Of a DNA stretch of 34,561 nucleotides, positions 26,401 through 33,906 are shown piece by piece. Source of the stretch: Candidatus Bipolaricaulota bacterium. Its GTDB lineage: Bacteria > Bipolaricaulota > Bipolaricaulia > UBA7950 > UBA9294. The translations under genes were made by a program, and so were the position numbers. Position 1 is the stretch's first letter. Each line of letters begins with the position of its first letter. Location: contig JAPLGE010000091.1 in the NCBI GenBank assembly GCA_026390315.1, forward strand, positions 1 to 34,561. The letters run 5' to 3'. The notes under the pieces are model-generated. The model had not been told where the DNA came from. It did not search any database and saw only the letters and a program-made list of their open reading frames with translations.

Positions 26401-26770
26401 CGTCTACGGCCTCGACTCCAAGGGCAACCGGCTCCGTGCCACGGCGGGAAGGCCGAACTCTCCGGACCTCGTGGAGCTGACCCTGCTCGCGGAGAAAGAG
26501 GTTCGCCCGATCCGAAGGGACGGGCGGTTCGAGGTCTCGCTTGGGCTTCGCCGCTCAAGCGCAAGCCCTTGGACCGTGCTCAGCGCGCTCGGGGTCGCGG
26601 CGGCCGGCGGGGGAGGAGCGCAGGGAGACGTGGCCTTGTCCGGCCGCTCGACCGCCGAGGGCTATCGCCTGGCGATCGACCCGAGCGGCCTTGCCGCCGG
26701 AACCTACTACGTTTGGGTCAGCCAGGAGGAAGGCGAGGCAATCCTCGTCCCGATCGCGGTCGGTTCCTGA
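23474..26770 (+). CDS. Large secreted protein: DUF11-like, PKD-like and lamin-tail domains
   Basis: 1098 aa from ATG 23474, with AAGGAAGG 8 nt upstream; the track's TTG start is 33 codons too early. Residues 1-30 are a signal peptide. Residues 32-145 form a DUF11-type repeat (ATLANPGPLGLTNLAFRDPLP). Residues 150-425 hold three PKD-like units, each opening with (D/E)AG-D-T/K-V and containing Y/SAW or VWND. Residues 428-755 hold three DUF11-like units (TYTLANVGAVPVQEL type), and a Gly-rich linker follows. Residues 775-975 are a lamin-tail domain (ISEVAWSGTPADPNGEWIEL). The rest is a beta-rich end without a sorting motif. It is a surface or extracellular modular protein, with adhesion or matrix function as the usual guess. 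Confidence 0.9.
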   Translation: MTHTTTLGRFVSAGWLCGFLCAVTLAAQGASLTLELAGAPAPVGRGTALVYTATLANPGPLGLTNLAFRDPLPTGLDQWGAEYRIDGGPWSAYPVSGLVSLLPLPSGATRTIEVRATVEHSGPGSLSNTAQVADPTGPLAAASCVTNVLPSVDAGADKMVRLRGEIELSDAWAGDGGEAIASYAWTDHAAGGSFDDPGLLHPRYTAPGAGGLVTLMLTVTDRQGGQASDSLRLRVNSFPSVEAGRDRTVVEGGSVSLSDAAASDSDGWVVSTVWNDAGAGGTFSPSAAVPNPTYVAPATDECGGEDVILTLTATDDWGAEALDSLTVRVTNANKSPTAEAGPDRTVSSGAEATLVGLGSDPDGGALRFSWEHVAGPSLSVTGWDTMELRFLAPRVSAATVLRLRLTITDVCGSSGTDEVAITVTPPAAAGAIAVSARADPTTARPGDRVTFAYTVTNSSETRLSQVVLTDSLVGEIPLSSRGLAPGERATAASVVTVREADLPGPLVSTVTATARDDTGAGFTATASAGVELVLGRSSIEVSIEAEDARGFPLLPFSPLSVGDAIVYRISVRNTGETFLENLRAVEDFLGQVSLGRDRLGPWETTSGAIRRVLTEADVAGSVEGRVTVTAIDPSSRTVEASDSIVLLGASLDRGQIGLTMATSVAQAAVGDSITTTYTLANVGAVPVQELLLLDDRLGSIPLPARTLAPGESVTASATYTVLLQDLPGPLVDSASASAADPLGRAANAEAGPVSVSLTPPSTAGGGGALEAASAPPVIISEVAWSGTPADPNGEWIELQNLATTPIDLAGWSLVWYPKGSEAPPPSLWKRVELSGTISASPIDFTRRPPGRPEITFLKRKGDEASWQVFDMSWWSVGKKGSDGRGFYLLERKDDSTVRDVKADLVYDTQAPYRLDLPDDGAVILLLNAAGEVVDSSNADHPYRSGWPAGDQKSGATMERSDTASGGAEWHTNPGVLVYGLDSKGNRLRATAGRPNSPDLVELTLLAEKEVRPIRRDGRFEVSLGLRRSSASPWTVLSALGVAAAGGGGAQGDVALSGRSTAEGYRLAIDPSGLAAGTYYVWVSQEEGEAILVPIAVGS

Positions 26771-26811
26771 GGGAGTCCCTCTCGTCGACCGGCCTCTTCT
26801 CGCGCCGCGGC

Positions 26812-26840
26812 TTGCACGAGGTTTCCCGAGAAGAGAGAAT
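26812..26840 (+). promoter_or_regulatory. Possible promoter of the His-tailed permease
   Basis: TTGCAC (26812-26817), a 17-nt spacer and GAGAAT (26835-26840) precede the ATG by 9 nt, again leaving little or no leader. Confidence 0.35.
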
Positions 26841-26849
26841 CGTCTTGAG

Positions 26850-27941
26850 ATGAGTGATTCTCCTCTTCTAGGACGCCGACCGCTCTTGGAGGTGCTTCTC
26901 GCCGCCGCGCTCTTCGGCGCGAGCGCTCCCCTGGCGAAGCTCCTTCTCGGCGAGGTCGAGCCGATTCCGCTCGCCGCGCTCCTCTACCTCGGCGCGGGCC
27001 TTGGGATTCTCCTGGTCCGCGTCCTGGCAAAGGCCCCCGGCCCTGGCAGGGGCCGCGAGTCGCGCCTCGATCGCAAGGACCTCCCTCGGCTTGCCGGAGC
27101 GGTCCTCGCCGGCGGGGTCGCCGCTCCGCTCCTTCTTCTCTACGGGCTGCGCGCGACGGAGGCAGCCACGGCGTCTTTGCTCCTCAACTTTGAGGCCGTG
27201 GCGACGGCTGCGATCGCGGCCGTCCTCTTCCGCGAATCCGTGGGGCAGAGGACGTGGGTCGCAATCCTCGTCGTGAGTCTCGGAAGCGTTCTCCTCTCTC
27301 TCGATCCGTCGGCGGGGTGGGCTCCGTCGACCGGGGCGCTTCTCATCCTCGCTGCGTGTGCCATGTGGGGCTTGGATAACAACCTGACCCGCGAGGTCTC
27401 GCTCAAAGACCCCGGAGAGATCGTGGCCGTGAAGGGCCTCGTCGGCGGAGGTGTGTCCCTCGTGCTCGCCCTTGCCCTGCACAGGCCATTCCCAGGGCTG
27501 GAGGCGATCGGCCTCGGGCTCCTCCTGGGGAGCCTCTGCTACGGAGCGAGTATCAGCCTGTTCGTGCGCGCCCTACGAAAGCTGGGCTCGGCCCGAACCG
27601 GCGCCTTGTTTGCCGCGGCTCCGTTCATCGGCGCGGCGGTATCGTTCGTCATCTTCCGCACTCTGCCTGTGGCCTCGTTCTTTGCGGCGCTCGCGCTCAT
27701 GGCCGTGGGAGCCTGCCTCCTCTTCTTCGAGCGCCACGCGCACCCTCACGCACACGAGCCGCTCGAGCATGCCCATTCCCATCGCCACGACGACGGCCAT
27801 CACGCCCACGACCACGAGGGCCCGTTGGCTTTGGCAGTGGAGCATGCCCACTCCCACGCGCACGAGCCGGTCGCGCACGCCCACGCGCACCGGCCCGACG
27901 CCCACCACCGCCATCCCCACGGCCAAAAGGCCCGTGGCTAG
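26850..27941 (+). CDS. DMT/EamA-family transporter with His-rich C-terminal tail
   Basis: 363 aa from ATG 26850; the track's 466-aa version begins inside the upstream gene. Ten hydrophobic segments in two EamA repeats occupy residues 10-292, with repeat-typical ends such as LLLLYGLRATEAATASLLLNFEAV and LGSLCYGASISLFVRALR. Residues 293-363 are a soluble tail with 23 histidines in about 70 residues, mostly as HAH, HSH and HHAH clusters. Such tails bind Zn, Ni or Co in metal transporters and chaperones. EamA proteins usually export metabolites, so a metal-linked efflux or metal-sensing role is inferred from the tail only. No metal regulator is adjacent. Confidence 0.9.
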   Translation: MSDSPLLGRRPLLEVLLAAALFGASAPLAKLLLGEVEPIPLAALLYLGAGLGILLVRVLAKAPGPGRGRESRLDRKDLPRLAGAVLAGGVAAPLLLLYGLRATEAATASLLLNFEAVATAAIAAVLFRESVGQRTWVAILVVSLGSVLLSLDPSAGWAPSTGALLILAACAMWGLDNNLTREVSLKDPGEIVAVKGLVGGGVSLVLALALHRPFPGLEAIGLGLLLGSLCYGASISLFVRALRKLGSARTGALFAAAPFIGAAVSFVIFRTLPVASFFAALALMAVGACLLFFERHAHPHAHEPLEHAHSHRHDDGHHAHDHEGPLALAVEHAHSHAHEPVAHAHAHRPDAHHRHPHGQKARG

Positions 27942-28003
27942 ATCGGTTCACCGATCTCACGGGATGGACACACCTTCTTCACAAGAGCCACACAGAGCCC
28001 GGG

Positions 28004-28096
28004 TAGAGTGAGGGCGCTGGTTGCGAGTGAATGCAACTCGTACCCCCGATACCAGCCCACCAGGCGGAGAGGTCCTTCGGGACCTCTCCCTGTTTT
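28004..28096 (+). ncRNA. Candidate small RNA (two hairpins) in a gene-free stretch
   Basis: The 360-nt gap after the permease contains a -10-like TAGAGT (28004-28009) that would start transcription at about 28016. From exactly there a stem GCTGGT/ACCAGC (28016-28021/28051-28056) encloses a 7-bp hairpin TGCGAGT/ACTCGTA with a 7-nt loop. Ten nt later a strong intrinsic terminator follows. The result would be an RNA of about 80 nt. The -35 region is poor. It could also be the structured 3' UTR of the permease mRNA. I matched it to no known RNA family. Confidence 0.4.
28066..28096 (+). terminator. Intrinsic terminator with TTCG tetraloop
   Basis: GGAGAGGTCC-TTCG-GGACCTCTCC is a perfect 10-bp stem with a stable UUCG loop, followed by CTGTTTT. 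It ends either the permease mRNA or the small-RNA candidate, and its core recurs at 33462-33483. Confidence 0.8.
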
Positions 28097-28228
28097 CGGG
28101 AAGGCTGGGCCACCATCCGGCCGCTTGAGGCGGGAGGAGGCTTGGATCAGCGGGACCCAAGCTTCGAACTCTTCTAGTCAAAAGATACTTCTCAGTGAGG
28201 TCTGTCTCTCCTGGGGGCCGAGCACGAC

Positions 28229-28256
28229 TTGCCATGCTTTGTCTTGCAAGTATGAT
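28229..28256 (+). promoter_or_regulatory. Promoter of the AbrB-type regulator
   Basis: TTGCCA (28229-28234), a 16-nt spacer and TATGAT (28251-28256) are each 5/6 matches to consensus, making this one of the best promoters in the window. The leader of about 40 nt carries AAGGGGG just before the TTG start. Confidence 0.65.
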
Positions 28257-28301
28257 TTACCCGGCTTGACCTACCCGCAGGAGACATGCAAAGGGGGCGC
28301 T

Positions 28302-28556
28302 TTGGCGAGAGAGTCGAAGGGACCGAAGTTCTACGGCGCGGTCACGGTGAGCGAGCGAGGCCAGGTTGCGATCCCCGTCGAAGCCCGGCGGGACCTGGAG
28401 ATCCAGGAGGGGGAGAAGCTCCTGGTTTTCGGAGCGCACGGGGGCGGGCTCTTCTTCACTCGGGCGGAGCAGCTTCGAGAGCACATGGGAAGAATGCTCC
28501 ATGTCTATCGATCCGCTCTCGAGAGCGACGAGTCGGGAGAGAGACGCCCGGAGTAG
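28302..28556 (+). CDS. SpoVT/AbrB-type DNA-binding regulator
   Basis: 84 aa from a TTG at 28302 preceded by AAGGGGG; longer frames extend into the promoter and are unlikely. The swapped-hairpin AbrB domain is clear: KFYGAVTVSERGQVAIPVEA, then RRDLEIQEGEKLLVFG. It is followed by a helical tail (RAEQLREHMGRMLHVYRSAL) that probably extends the dimer. AbrB-type proteins are dimeric DNA binders acting as transition-state regulators or antitoxins. No toxin gene is adjacent, and an ABC exporter operon starts 139 nt downstream, so the likely role is local regulation of that exporter and of itself. Confidence 0.9.
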   Translation: MARESKGPKFYGAVTVSERGQVAIPVEARRDLEIQEGEKLLVFGAHGGGLFFTRAEQLREHMGRMLHVYRSALESDESGERRPE

Positions 28557-28695
28557 ATCGAGAACGCGAGCCGGACGCTGCGCTTCGTCTCGCGAACGCC
28601 TTCCGTCCGTGAAAGAGTCCCGGGCTCTCCCTCTGGCCGATCGAGATCCCTAGTGCTCGACGCGAGAATCTACTGGGAGAAGGAAAAGGAGTGGA

Positions 28696-29712
28696 ATGGC
28701 CACGATGATCCAGATCGAAGAACTGGTCAAGGTGTACAAGGGAGGGATCCGCGCTGTCGACGGGGTTTCCTTCGACGTCGAGGAGCAGGAGATCTTCGGG
28801 TTCCTTGGTCCGAACGGCGCCGGGAAGTCCACGACGATCAAGTGCGTCATCGGCCTCCTCCGCCCCACCTCGGGGCGGATCCTCATCCGCGGGACGGACG
28901 TCCGTCAGAGTCCGAAGCTCGTCAAGCCAATGATGGGCTACGCCTCGCAAGAGACCGCGGTGGACGATCGGCTGACGGGCTGGCAGAACCTCTTCTTGCA
29001 GGGCCACTTCTTCCACCTCGCGCGCAAGGAGATCGATGAGCGAGGCGAGGAGGTGCTGCGCCTGTGCGGCCTGTGGGAGCGGCGCAACGACTCCGCGGGG
29101 ACCTACTCCGGAGGAATGTTGAAGCGGCTGGACATCGCGGCCGCCCTCATCCACCAGCCGAGCGTCCTCTTCTTGGACGAGCCGACGCTTGGACTCGACG
29201 TCCAGACCCGCAAGGTCATCTGGCAGTACATCGAGAAGCTGCGCAGCGAACAGAAGATGACGATCTTCCTGACGACGCACTACATGGAGGAGGCGGATGC
29301 CCTGTGCGATCGGCTGGCGATCATCGACCGCGGCAAGATCATGGCGAACGGGAAGCCAGGCGCGCTCAAGGCCGACATCGGCGGGGACATCGTGACGGCG
29401 CGCTTCGTCGCCCCGGAGGAGAAGGTCTCGCGGCTCGTGCAGGCGCTCTCGGCCTTGCCTGAGACGGTCTCCGTGACCCCGATGGGGGACGGCCTGCAAC
29501 GGATCGTGGCCCGTCAGCGCGGCGACCGGCTGATTCCGGAAGTCTTCGCTCTCGCGGCGAAGAACGAGGTCGGGGTGGAATCGATCCGACTCCACCGCCC
29601 GTCGCTCGACGACGTGTACCTTCACTTCACCGGGCGCGAGATGCGCGACGAGCAGGGATCCCGAGAGGAGATCGGGAAAGCCCGTATGACGCAAAGGAGG
29701 CTTCGACGATGA
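28696..29712 (+). CDS. ABC-2 exporter ATPase (DrrA/CcmA-like)
   Basis: 338 aa. Walker A GPNGAGKST near 39-47, Q-loop YASQE, signature YSGGMLKRL near 135, Walker B VLFLDEPTLGLD, and H-loop TTHYMEEADAL. The C-terminal 100 residues are the DrrA-type extension ending PSLDDVYLHFTGREM, common in drug, polyketide and lipid exporters. AAAAGGAG precedes the start. It overlaps the permease gene by 4 nt (ATGA). Together they form a minimal two-component exporter; the cargo cannot be told from sequence. Confidence 0.95.
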   Translation: MATMIQIEELVKVYKGGIRAVDGVSFDVEEQEIFGFLGPNGAGKSTTIKCVIGLLRPTSGRILIRGTDVRQSPKLVKPMMGYASQETAVDDRLTGWQNLFLQGHFFHLARKEIDERGEEVLRLCGLWERRNDSAGTYSGGMLKRLDIAAALIHQPSVLFLDEPTLGLDVQTRKVIWQYIEKLRSEQKMTIFLTTHYMEEADALCDRLAIIDRGKIMANGKPGALKADIGGDIVTARFVAPEEKVSRLVQALSALPETVSVTPMGDGLQRIVARQRGDRLIPEVFALAAKNEVGVESIRLHRPSLDDVYLHFTGREMRDEQGSREEIGKARMTQRRLRR

Positions 29713-30491
29713 CCTTTCTCTCGGACGTCTGGTACGTGGCGTGGCGTGAACTCGTGATCTTCGTGCGGACCCCGGTCCGCATCATCATGGTCGTGATCCA
29801 ACCGCTCATCTGGCTTGGCCTCATGGGGAACATGATGCAGGGGTTCGCCAAGAGCCCGATGGTCGGGCAGATGTTGGGCACCGGAAACTACCTCACCTTC
29901 ATGACGCCGGGGATCATCCTCATGACGGTGTTGTTCGGGGGGGCGTTCTCCGGCATGTCCATCGTCTGGGACCGGCGCATGGGGTACCTTGAGAAGCTCT
30001 TGGCCGCGCCGATCTCCCGTGCGGCGATTCCGTTCGGGAAGGCGTTCGCCGCGGCGATCCAGGCCGGGGTTCAAGTCCTGCTCATCGTGCTCATCGCGAC
30101 GGCTCTCGGCGTGCGCTTCGCGACGGGACCGCTCGGGCTCCTCGTCATTCTCCTGATCGCGATGTGCTTCAGCCTGATCCTGAGCAGCTTCTCCCTGTCC
30201 CTGGCGGCGCGGATCAAGAGCCACGAAACGCTCATGGCAATCGTCAACTTCTTCACGATGCCGCTCATGTTCACGAGCAATGCGCTCTTTCCGATCGAAG
30301 CGATGCCAGGCTGGTTGGCGACGATCGCGAGGTACAACCCGGTCACCTACGCCGTGACGGCGATCCGTCAACTCACCCTGTCAGGTTGGGACTGGCTCGC
30401 CATCGCCTCAAGCCTTGGGATTCTGGCGGGATTGACGATCGCGGTTCTTACCCTGTCTCGGTTCCTCTTCCAGCGAGCGACGGCGGACTAG
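29709..30491 (+). CDS. ABC-2 type permease (DrrB/NodJ-like)
   Basis: 260 aa with six membrane helices. The N-terminus WYVAWRELVIFVRTPVRIIMVVIQPLIW, a first extracellular loop, the motif SIVWDRRMGYLEKLLAAPISR and the ending NPVTYAVTAIRQLTL are typical of the ABC-2 permease family. It pairs with the overlapping ATPase upstream, and a homodimer would complete the exporter. A hairpin with a short T run lies 33 nt after the stop. Confidence 0.95.
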   Translation: MTFLSDVWYVAWRELVIFVRTPVRIIMVVIQPLIWLGLMGNMMQGFAKSPMVGQMLGTGNYLTFMTPGIILMTVLFGGAFSGMSIVWDRRMGYLEKLLAAPISRAAIPFGKAFAAAIQAGVQVLLIVLIATALGVRFATGPLGLLVILLIAMCFSLILSSFSLSLAARIKSHETLMAIVNFFTMPLMFTSNALFPIEAMPGWLATIARYNPVTYAVTAIRQLTLSGWDWLAIASSLGILAGLTIAVLTLSRFLFQRATAD

Positions 30492-30524
30492 CGGCGTCGC
30501 GCGAGGCCTTCTGCCTCACGGGGA

Positions 30525-30555
30525 GAGCCGATTGGATCGGCTCGGCGGTCTTTCG
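30525..30555 (+). terminator. Probable terminator of the exporter operon
   Basis: GAGCCGAT-TGG-ATCGGCTC is an 8-bp perfect stem 33 nt after the permease stop, followed by GGCGGTCTTTC. The T run is short, so termination may be partial. Confidence 0.45.
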
Positions 30556-30644
30556 GAGCCGGCCCCGGAAAGGCCAGGCTCACGGAGAAGGGCGAGGCGC
30601 GAAGGGAACGATAGCCGCAGGCTCGGCCGGGTCTCCCGCCGCTG

Positions 30645-30672
30645 CCCGCGGCCGCTCGCTTTCGGCCGCGGG
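30645..30672 (-). terminator. 3' hairpin of the methyltransferase transcript
   Basis: CCCGCGGCCG and CGGCCGCGGG form a perfect 10-bp stem with an 8-nt loop, 6 nt beyond the methyltransferase stop on the minus strand. There is no T tract; it may be a Rho-assisted end or protect the mRNA. Confidence 0.4.
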
Positions 30673-30678
30673 ATCGGG

Positions 30679-31488
30679 CTAGCGCAGCCGCATCCGCGCG
30701 ACGAGGACCGGCGGGATCTCGGGGAAGTGCTCCCAGGAGAGCGGGCGGGCTCCTACCGACCCTTCGTCGAACCCTGGTTCCTCGAGCGCGTCCAGGACAA
30801 GCCCGGCGCGGAAACCCGCGCCGAGGAGCAGGGAGAGCGGCCGATGGAAGTAGTACTGGGGCGCCGGCTGGCCGATCATCCCCTCGCCGCGCGACGTGAA
30901 GGGTCGGCGGTAGCGGCGGACCTTGACCGCGCGGGCCATCGTGAACCGGTCGTTCTCCTTCTCCTCTTCGAGCACCAGGCGGCAGGCGTCGTTCGCGAAA
31001 GAGGGGTGGAGGACGGAGAAGACGAATCGGCCGCTCGGCTTGAGAAGCTCGGGAAGGCAGCTGAAGAGCGGCTCGATCGCCTCCATGTCCATCAGGGCCA
31101 TCGTCGAGACGGCGGCGTCGAAGCGGCGGCTTCCGAGCGTCCGCAGTTCGGCAGGCTTCGTGGCGTCGATCCGAAGATAGGTGACCGCGCTCGGGCGCGC
31201 CGCGGACTTCTCTTGCGCGAGCTCGAGGAATCGCTCGCAGAAGTCGCAGGCGACGACCGTCGCCCCAAGCTCGGCCATCTTGCGGGCGAAGGCGCCGTTC
31301 CCGCACGCGACGTCGAGCACCGTCTCACCTGGCTTGAGGCCGAGCAGCCGCTCGGTCGCCGGGCCGATCAGCACGCGCTGGAAGGCGTTCCCTTCTCCGA
31401 ATCGCGCGTCCCAGAAGTCGGCGTTCTCTTCCCACGCCCTGCGGACCTCCGAGAAACCCTCGTCGGCTTCGTTTCGACCGTCGGTCAC
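30679..31488 (-). CDS. Class I SAM-dependent methyltransferase
   Basis: 269 aa from a GTG at 31488 with GAGGAGG 5 nt upstream. The alternative ATG at 31530 (283 aa) is 2 nt after the PEBP stop and could be used by coupling. Motif I is VLDVACGNGAFARKM near residue 57; motif II ends VVACDFCERFLELAQ; the motif IV region is FDAAVSTMALMDM. A C-terminal half with HPSFANDA and PQYYFHRPLSLLL resembles UbiE/Cypl-like small-molecule methyltransferases. The substrate is unknown. It lies in a run with a PEBP protein and a sugar-type ABC ATPase, with no shared pathway evident. Confidence 0.92.
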   Translation of the reverse strand: MTDGRNEADEGFSEVRRAWEENADFWDARFGEGNAFQRVLIGPATERLLGLKPGETVLDVACGNGAFARKMAELGATVVACDFCERFLELAQEKSAARPSAVTYLRIDATKPAELRTLGSRRFDAAVSTMALMDMEAIEPLFSCLPELLKPSGRFVFSVLHPSFANDACRLVLEEEKENDRFTMARAVKVRRYRRPFTSRGEGMIGQPAPQYYFHRPLSLLLGAGFRAGLVLDALEEPGFDEGSVGARPLSWEHFPEIPPVLVARMRLR

Positions 31489-31532
31489 GTTCGCCTCCTC
31501 GGAGCGCCCTCGCCGGATCGGGGACTCCATCC

Positions 31533-32069
31533 CTAGCGGACCTGCGGCTTGTCGCCTCGGGTTCGCTTCGCCGCGTCGTGCCTCCGACGCGCGCAGACGC
31601 CGACGACCTCTCCCGTCGCGACGACGTGCCCCTTCATCGCGCGGACGAGACCCCGCCTGTGGACGCGCTTGGGCTCAAGGGCGAGGCAGGAGTCGAGCGC
31701 GTGGACTCGGAAGCGGTAGCTGTGAGCGCCCCACGCCGGGCACGGCCCTCCGTACCCGGGCCGTCCGAACGACGTCACGCCCTGCTTGGCTCCGTTCTCG
31801 AGCCTCGGTGTGGCGGGAACGGCCTCCGGGAGCCCCGTTACGTCGGCGGGGATGTCGTACACGATCCAGTGGACCCAGGTGAAGAGCCGCAGCCCTGGCC
31901 CCGGCACGTCGAGGTCTTCCGCGAGGAGGACGAAGCTCCTCGTCCCTTCCGGGGCACCCCGCCAGCGGATCTCCGGTGAGACGCCGTCCCCCTCGCAGGT
32001 GTGGCGCGGGCCGATCGTCCCGCCCGGCCCGATGGACGGGCACTCCACGATCAGACGATGCTCGCGCAT
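31533..32069 (-). CDS. YbhB/YbcL family Raf kinase inhibitor-like (PEBP) protein
   Basis: 178 aa from ATG 32069 with GGAGGGGAA; the 600-aa frame in the track is mostly a shadow of the ABC ATPase. PEBP motifs are HTCEGDGVSPEIRWRGAPEGTRSF, AEDLDVPGP, FTWVHWIVYDIPA and GYGGPCPAWGAHSYRFRVHAL, ending MKGHVVATGEVVG. There is no signal peptide, and a basic tail follows the domain. Bacterial members bind small anionic or lipid-like ligands, but their role is mostly unknown. The methyltransferase follows within 2-45 nt, probably on one transcript. Confidence 0.94.
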   Translation of the reverse strand: MREHRLIVECPSIGPGGTIGPRHTCEGDGVSPEIRWRGAPEGTRSFVLLAEDLDVPGPGLRLFTWVHWIVYDIPADVTGLPEAVPATPRLENGAKQGVTSFGRPGYGGPCPAWGAHSYRFRVHALDSCLALEPKRVHRRGLVRAMKGHVVATGEVVGVCARRRHDAAKRTRGDKPQVR

Positions 32070-32112
32070 TTCCCCTCCAACGACCGATCCGCCGGACGAA
32101 CGGGCTCGGAGC

Positions 32113-32141
32113 ATGGTGCGGCGGGCCAGCGGAGCCGTCAA
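32113..32141 (-). promoter_or_regulatory. Possible PEBP promoter
   Basis: On the minus strand TTGACG (32141-32136), a 17-nt spacer and CACCAT (32118-32113) lie about 43 nt before the PEBP start. The -35 is good, the -10 poor. Confidence 0.35.
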
Positions 32142-32185
32142 GTTCCTCCCGGGGACGCCAGCCCGGGGACGGGATCGCGTCTGAC

Positions 32186-33262
<1,077 letters not shown>

Positions 33263-33334
33263 CTCGTCCCTTCCTTTGCGTCGGCCGTCGCCTGATCCCG
33301 GTCTGCGCCCGGACCCTTGGTCGCTTCGTGCGCA

Positions 33335-33363
33335 AGGGTAGCTATTGAGAGCCGTCCGGGCAA
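33335..33363 (-). promoter_or_regulatory. Possible promoter of the MalK-like gene
   Basis: On the minus strand TTGCCC (33363-33358), a 17-nt spacer and TACCCT (33340-33335) precede the gene by about 70 nt. Confidence 0.4.
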
Positions 33364-33461
33364 GTCGAGCAGGGCTCAGCGACTTGGGGAAAAGCCCGCG
33401 GTCGATGCGTCTCCGGGCACCGCGGGGTACGCTCGTCCCCACGACGCCGAATCGCCGGGTA

Positions 33462-33483
33462 GAGAGGTCCTCCGGGACCTCTC
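33462..33483 (+). repeat. Hairpin repeating the 28.07-kb terminator core
   Basis: GAGAGGTCC-TCCG-GGACCTCTC is a perfect 9-bp stem followed by CGTCTTCC. Its stem is identical to that of the terminator at 28066-28089, and only the loop differs (TCCG against TTCG). No gene precedes it on the plus strand. Confidence 0.6.
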
Positions 33484-33614
33484 CGTCTTCCCCGAGCCGG
33501 ATCTTCCGCCCCGGACGCCCGCCGGCCTGACTCCTCGAGCCTTCGCGGGCGCTCGCTCGCCGGGAACTGGGCGCAGAAGTCAAGAGGCAAGACCAGACCC
33601 CCGCGCCCCCCCAT

Positions 33615-33657
33615 CGGTGTCTCCTCGCTCCCTCCATCCCTGAGGGAAGAGACACCG
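33615..33657. other. Long stem-loop with nested hairpin
   Basis: CGGTGTCTC (33615-33623) and GAGACACCG (33649-33657) are exact inverted copies. The loop itself holds TCCCT/AGGGA. Neither side has a T tract. It lies just upstream of the direct repeats before the riboswitch promoter. Confidence 0.5.
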
Positions 33658-33673
33658 TAGCCTCACCTCCCGC

Positions 33674-33736
33674 TTCGAGTACCTTCCTTAGCTGAGGCAA
33701 CGATCCCGTTTCGTGTACTTTCTTGGTGAGGCAATG
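33674..33736 (+). repeat. Two tandem imperfect repeats upstream of the riboswitch promoter
   Basis: Copies at 33674-33702 and 33710-33736 share TTCG(A/T)GTAC(C/T)TTC(C/T)T...TGAGGCAA(C/T)G, offset by 36 nt. The second ends 7 nt before the -35 box. A further GCCTCA in inverted orientation lies at 33660-33665. They look like binding sites for an activator or repressor. Confidence 0.55.
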
Positions 33737-33743
33737 CGCCCAC

Positions 33744-33772
33744 TTGTCCTCGGCGACGTCCTCCGCTAGAAT
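33744..33772 (+). promoter_or_regulatory. Promoter driving the c-di-GMP riboswitch RNA
   Basis: TTGTCC (33744-33749), a 17-nt spacer and TAGAAT (33767-33772) predict a start near 33779, right at the 5' edge of the riboswitch aptamer. Confidence 0.6.
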
Positions 33773-33780
33773 CACTCCGA

Positions 33781-33866
33781 GCCCGAAAAGGCAAACCCGG
33801 CGAAAGCCGGGGACGCAAAGTCACGGACCTAACGGAAGGGTTCCCACGGTGGCCGGACCGCCGAAG
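33781..33866 (+). promoter_or_regulatory. Cyclic di-GMP-I (GEMM-I) riboswitch aptamer
   Basis: The sequence follows the GEMM-I pattern closely: GGCAAACC, a GNRA-capped hairpin (CCCGGC-GAAA-GCCGGG at 33796-33811), then GACGCAAAG, a CCTAA tetraloop-receptor region, and the closing GGACCGCCGA. The class binds c-di-GMP and controls motility, surface or secretion genes by switching a terminator or ribosome site. Here an intrinsic terminator follows at once (33864-33906), so control is probably transcriptional. What it regulates is unclear: no convincing plus-strand gene follows for some 600 nt. Confidence 0.88.
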
Positions 33867-33906
33867 GCGAAGACGCATCCAAGCGTCTTCTTCGCCTTGT
33901 TCCCTT
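33864..33906 (+). terminator. Terminator/expression platform of the c-di-GMP riboswitch
   Basis: GAAGACGC-ATCCAA-GCGTCTTC is extended at its base by AAGGC/GCCTT across a 3-nt TTC bulge, making a 13-bp stem, followed by GTTCCCTTT. It begins where the aptamer ends, consistent with a switchable terminator. Confidence 0.75.

Noticed and set aside
28016-28062. tRNA- or tmRNA-like element ending in CCACCA
   Set aside because: The stem and loop sizes do not fit a T arm or cloverleaf, and no T-loop GTTCRA sequence is present.
28286-28612. 108-aa ORF starting at an ATG with a CAGGAG in front, overlapping the AbrB gene
   Set aside because: The ribosome site is tempting, but the protein is Arg/Gly/Glu-rich without a fold, while the other frame is a clean AbrB domain.
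33674-33736. CRISPR-like reading of the two direct repeats
   Set aside because: Only two imperfect copies with an 8-nt gap and no cas genes.
33263-33775. 171-residue N-terminal extension of the MalK-like protein
   Set aside because: It would cross the hairpin repeat and the direct repeats. The ATG at 33262 matches the family N-terminus and has a ribosome site.
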